A DNA stretch of 41,199 nt from JBBRMY01 sp038230595 (GTDB taxonomy: Bacteria; Bacteroidota; Ignavibacteria; Tepidaquicellales; Tepidaquicellaceae), in NCBI GenBank assembly GCA_038230595.1, contig JBBRMY010000009.1:1-41199 (forward strand), written 5' to 3'. Both the position numbers and the translations under genes were made by a program. The notes below the pieces were generated by a model. The model did not search any database. It saw only the letters and a list, made by a program, of their open reading frames with translations, and was not told where the DNA came from. Each line of letters starts with the position of its first letter. The stretch's first letter is position 1. This document shows, in pieces, positions 38,666-41,199 of the stretch.

Positions 38666-39838
38666 TTAAAATTTATTCAGTTCTTCTACCAGCTTCTTTA
38701 CTTCTTCTTCGTTATTAAACAAATGCGGAGACAATCTTAGGAAACCTTCGCGCAAGGCAATGAATATCTTTTTTTCGACAAGTGCTTTTTGTATGCCTTC
38801 GTTCTTTGAGTGGTCATTATGGGAGAAGATAAGAATATTTGATCTGTGAAGCGGAGTCAGATCGGATACGATTTCAAAATTACTTCCTTCCAATCCTTCA
38901 ATCAGAACATCCTGCAATGATAAAATATGGTCAAATATTTTTTCAAGACCTATATTTAAAAATAATTCTAATGCCGCTTCCAGCCCGATCATTCCAAGTA
39001 CATTCAGTGTTGAATTCTCATAGATAACTGCGCTGTCAACATAGTCCAGCTTATAATCAAGAAAGTTCGTGAAATCATATTTGATATTTACTGTACTGAG
39101 ATAGGTAGGTGAAACACGATGCTTAATTTTAGGATTTATCCAGGCGAATCCGACCCCTGCAGGTGACATCATCCATTTCTGTGAGCCGGCAGACAGGAAA
39201 TCCATTTCAATTTCGTCTACATAAATAGGACAAGCTCCGATATTCTGGATAGCATCAACAACGAGCAGACAGTTATTTTCAGTGCATATTTTTCTTATTG
39301 CTTTAAGATCATTTCTAAATCCCAGGAATTCTACTGAGCTGATTGTTAGAACTTTGACATCATTTTCCTTTATAGTCTTTTCAATGTCTTCCAATTTTAT
39401 CTTGCCGTTATCAGATGGTATGTAAATGCATTTTATTCCTTTCAGCTTTTCAAGATTCAGCCAAGGATATACTACTGCCGGAAATTCTGAATCAGCGAAT
39501 GCAACCTTATCCCCTGCTTTCAGATCGATACCATTTACAAATACATTCAGCCCGTGAGTTGTATTGGATGATATAAAAACATCTTTAGTTTTTGCATGAA
39601 TAAGCTTAGCACATTTTTCTCTTACGCGTTCGGCAGTCTGATAATTTATCATACTTAAATTGTCGTTCGTATATGTAAATCCGTCAACAGCTTCGACAAG
39701 TCTTCTTCTGGCTTCAAGTGAATAATGTGAGTAATGAGCGGAGTCCAGATAAATTATATCCTTCGTAACAGGGAATAAATTCCGGGCCTGCTTAGGTGTT
39801 CTTACTTTATTAAAATAATCCTGTATAACTGAGATCAC
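38666..39838 (-). CDS. Class V aminotransferase (PLP-dependent, cysteine desulfurase-like fold)
   Basis: A 390-aa PLP enzyme of the aminotransferase class V superfamily, in the range of isopenicillin-N epimerase, kynureninase and NifS-like proteins. TTHGLNVFVNGIDLKAGDKV (cofactor phosphate region), LLVVDAIQNIGACPI with the PLP-ring Asp, and SAGSQKWMMSPAGVGF with the Schiff-base Lys are clear. It has YLDSAHYSHYS at the N-terminus rather than the NifS Cys-bearing loop pattern, so a desulfurase role is not supported. The start is GTG at 39838. Substrate unknown. It is a lone leftward gene between repeats. Confidence 0.88.
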   Translation of the reverse strand: MISVIQDYFNKVRTPKQARNLFPVTKDIIYLDSAHYSHYSLEARRRLVEAVDGFTYTNDNLSMINYQTAERVREKCAKLIHAKTKDVFISSNTTHGLNVFVNGIDLKAGDKVAFADSEFPAVVYPWLNLEKLKGIKCIYIPSDNGKIKLEDIEKTIKENDVKVLTISSVEFLGFRNDLKAIRKICTENNCLLVVDAIQNIGACPIYVDEIEMDFLSAGSQKWMMSPAGVGFAWINPKIKHRVSPTYLSTVNIKYDFTNFLDYKLDYVDSAVIYENSTLNVLGMIGLEAALELFLNIGLEKIFDHILSLQDVLIEGLEGSNFEIVSDLTPLHRSNILIFSHNDHSKNEGIQKALVEKKIFIALREGFLRLSPHLFNNEEEVKKLVEELNKF

Positions 39839-39926
39839 GGCTAATCTTTAATTTGATTAATAATTTTTGGTGCAAACAGGTCGCTTCCAATGGAGCTGAA
39901 ACCAAATTGTACCGACGATAATAAGC

Positions 39927-39956
39927 GACCTGACAGGGAAAATAACCTGTCAGGTC
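39927..39956. repeat. Family A palindrome, terminator-like
   Basis: GACCTGACAGG (39927-39937) pairs with CCTGTCAGGTC (39946-39956), an 11-bp stem with an 8-base loop. It lies just downstream of the SLT gene on the minus strand. There is no T tract. Two 11-base direct repeats (CCTGGTTAATT, at 39961 and 39972) lie beside it and run over the SLT stop codon. Confidence 0.65.
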
Positions 39957-39976
39957 AATCCCTGGTTAATTCCTGG

Positions 39977-41071
39977 TTAATTCTTTGATTTACTTTTATT
40001 CTTTGTTTTCTTCTTTACAACTTTTTCTTCGGGTAAATTTCCTTCTATCAATTTTTTATAAGCCTGATAATAGAACCAAATATTATCGACATAGTTGTAT
40101 GGCTCTTTCCAGTTATCAAGAGTTCCATAAGTTGGCTTTTTTCTGTCAGGCCAGATTGTAGCATGCAATGAATCATTTTTAGAAGCAAGCAGCGGATAAG
40201 ATTCTTTCACATTATCCCAGGTATGATAGTCCTTTCCTAAATGAGCTGTGATAGTCATTGCATCGACAACTCTTCCAAGTCCGGCATTATAGCTTGCAAG
40301 AGCAAATTTATATTTGTCTTCACCAAGATCTGAAAATTGCGACACAAGACTTGCATAATAATAGATACCTGCTATAAGATTATTCTGTGGCATTTTTGTA
40401 TCCTGAAGCTCGAGCTGGCTTTGAAGTCCGGCACCTGTTCTTGGCATAAGCTGCATAAATCCATATGCCCCAGCATGAGATAATGCATTTTCATTGAAGT
40501 AAGATTCCTGTCTGATGATGGCGAGTACAAGTCTCCAGTCAAGCTTGTAATAGTTGCATTCTCTTATAATTACATCTCCGTAAATATCTACCAGTCCCTG
40601 AAGCGCACCTAATGAGCCGATGTATGGCGCTTTTCTTATCCTTTCAGTTATAGTTTCAAGCTTATCCTGATTAATAGATTTTATTTCCTGCTTATATGCG
40701 GGATTCGAAGCAAAGAGATCAAATAATTTATTCCATCCGCGGAAGAGATCCTCAATATAATAGAATATATCAAACGAATTAGATTTTATTGCTGCTTCAT
40801 AGCGGTCAGATTTCTTTATTTCTTTTGTATCACTTCCGGGTGTGGTCACCTTATCATACTTGCTGTCTACAGTAACAGCCGTCTGCGACTTGTATTTTAC
40901 AGCACTATAAACTGCATAACTCACAAATCCTGTAATTATGAGTATTTGCACGATCAGCAGAAATCTTTTATTCCTTAAAAATGATATTAAGCCTCCGGTA
41001 ACCTTTCGGTATCTGATCGTTGGAATCCTTTTCGGAAGCCTTTTCTTTAAATTATTGAACCGTTTCTTCAT
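39977..41071 (-). CDS. Membrane-anchored SLT-domain lytic transglycosylase
   Basis: A 364-aa peptidoglycan lytic transglycosylase from ATG at 41071. A longer frame back to TTG 41152 gives an odd hydrophobic lead and was not chosen. One membrane helix (about 38-58) follows a very basic N-terminus, then a linker and a C-terminal SLT domain: LDWRLVLAIIRQESYF with the catalytic Glu189, SHAGAYGFMQLMP (the GLMQ-type motif) and ALASYNAGLGRV. The final 15 or so residues are a Lys-rich tail. The periplasmic role is cleaving glycan strands. No promoter is certain because the window ends soon after. The 128 bases from 41072 to the window end hold only A/T-rich sequence. Confidence 0.88.
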   Translation of the reverse strand: MKKRFNNLKKRLPKRIPTIRYRKVTGGLISFLRNKRFLLIVQILIITGFVSYAVYSAVKYKSQTAVTVDSKYDKVTTPGSDTKEIKKSDRYEAAIKSNSFDIFYYIEDLFRGWNKLFDLFASNPAYKQEIKSINQDKLETITERIRKAPYIGSLGALQGLVDIYGDVIIRECNYYKLDWRLVLAIIRQESYFNENALSHAGAYGFMQLMPRTGAGLQSQLELQDTKMPQNNLIAGIYYYASLVSQFSDLGEDKYKFALASYNAGLGRVVDAMTITAHLGKDYHTWDNVKESYPLLASKNDSLHATIWPDRKKPTYGTLDNWKEPYNYVDNIWFYYQAYKKLIEGNLPEEKVVKKKTKNKSKSKN

Positions 41072-41199
41072 TCGCAGGAATAAACAAATTAAACATTGTA
41101 TAGCTAAATTTAACTGAAATTCCGTATTCATTAAAAAAATCACAAAAAACAAGATTTCAAAACTAAATTTTTAATATTTTGTTCCTTATTGATTAAACC

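Noticed and set aside
17922..39956. CRISPR array
   Set aside because: The repeats are scattered, palindromic and lack regular spacing with unique spacers; no cas genes.

Overview
This window is an ordinary chromosomal stretch of low G+C DNA, probably from the Bacteroidota/Chlorobiota/Ignavibacteriota side of the FCB group. The evidence is a SprA-type outer-membrane translocon protein (type IX secretion), a DUF3127 protein, S16 and L19 with long basic tails, frequent TTG/GTG starts with weak Shine-Dalgarno sites, and several promoters of the Bacteroidota form TTG/TTTG-N19-20-TAnnTT. I cannot fix the genus from sequence alone. No phage, transposase, CRISPR array or conjugation gene was seen. 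The only mobile-like material is short palindromic (REP-like) repeats.

Layout. 1-3.4 kb: the end of an unknown gene, an ECF sigma factor with a membrane anti-sigma/FecR protein (own ECF-like promoter), a 65-aa orphan and tRNA-His. 3.4-6.5 kb: an acyl-CoA carboxylase beta subunit and a type II NADH dehydrogenase with an altered first nucleotide-binding motif. 6.7-9.3 kb: three tandem paralogous outer-membrane barrel genes, each closed by a near-identical hairpin terminator. 9.3-14.6 kb: a GNAT-like protein, RlpA behind a long structured leader, an AmiC-type amidase, YajQ, YraN and RNase HII. 14.9-19.8 kb: an exported orphan, then ffh-rpsP-khpA-rimM-trmD-rplS. 19.8-25.9 kb: deoxynucleoside kinase, cytidine deaminase, thymidine kinase and a BMP-type nucleoside-binding lipoprotein (a salvage theme), with a leftward set GT9-leucine dehydrogenase-small membrane protein-DUF3127 between them. 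The leucine dehydrogenase is interrupted by one in-frame TAA exactly at the catalytic lysine. 26-35.9 kb: sprA, divergent from a 1034-aa secreted protein joining a gluzincin-like protease domain, a TolB-like propeller and an outer-membrane barrel. 36-41.2 kb: EttA, ComF, a class V aminotransferase and a membrane-anchored SLT transglycosylase, with several palindromic repeats between them.

How the genes work together. Three themes stand out. Envelope biogenesis and surface export: SprA, the protease-propeller-barrel protein, the barrel triplet, RlpA, the amidase, the SLT enzyme and the ECF/anti-sigma pair. Translation: SRP54, the S16/L19 operon, TrmD, RimM, EttA and tRNA-His. Nucleoside uptake and salvage: Dnk, Cdd, Tdk and BMP. 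The items most worth a second look are the stop codon at the leucine dehydrogenase lysine, the protease-propeller-barrel fusion next to sprA, the palindrome at the GT9/cdd divergent promoters, the SSB-like C-terminal tip of the DUF3127 protein, and the families of palindromic repeats.
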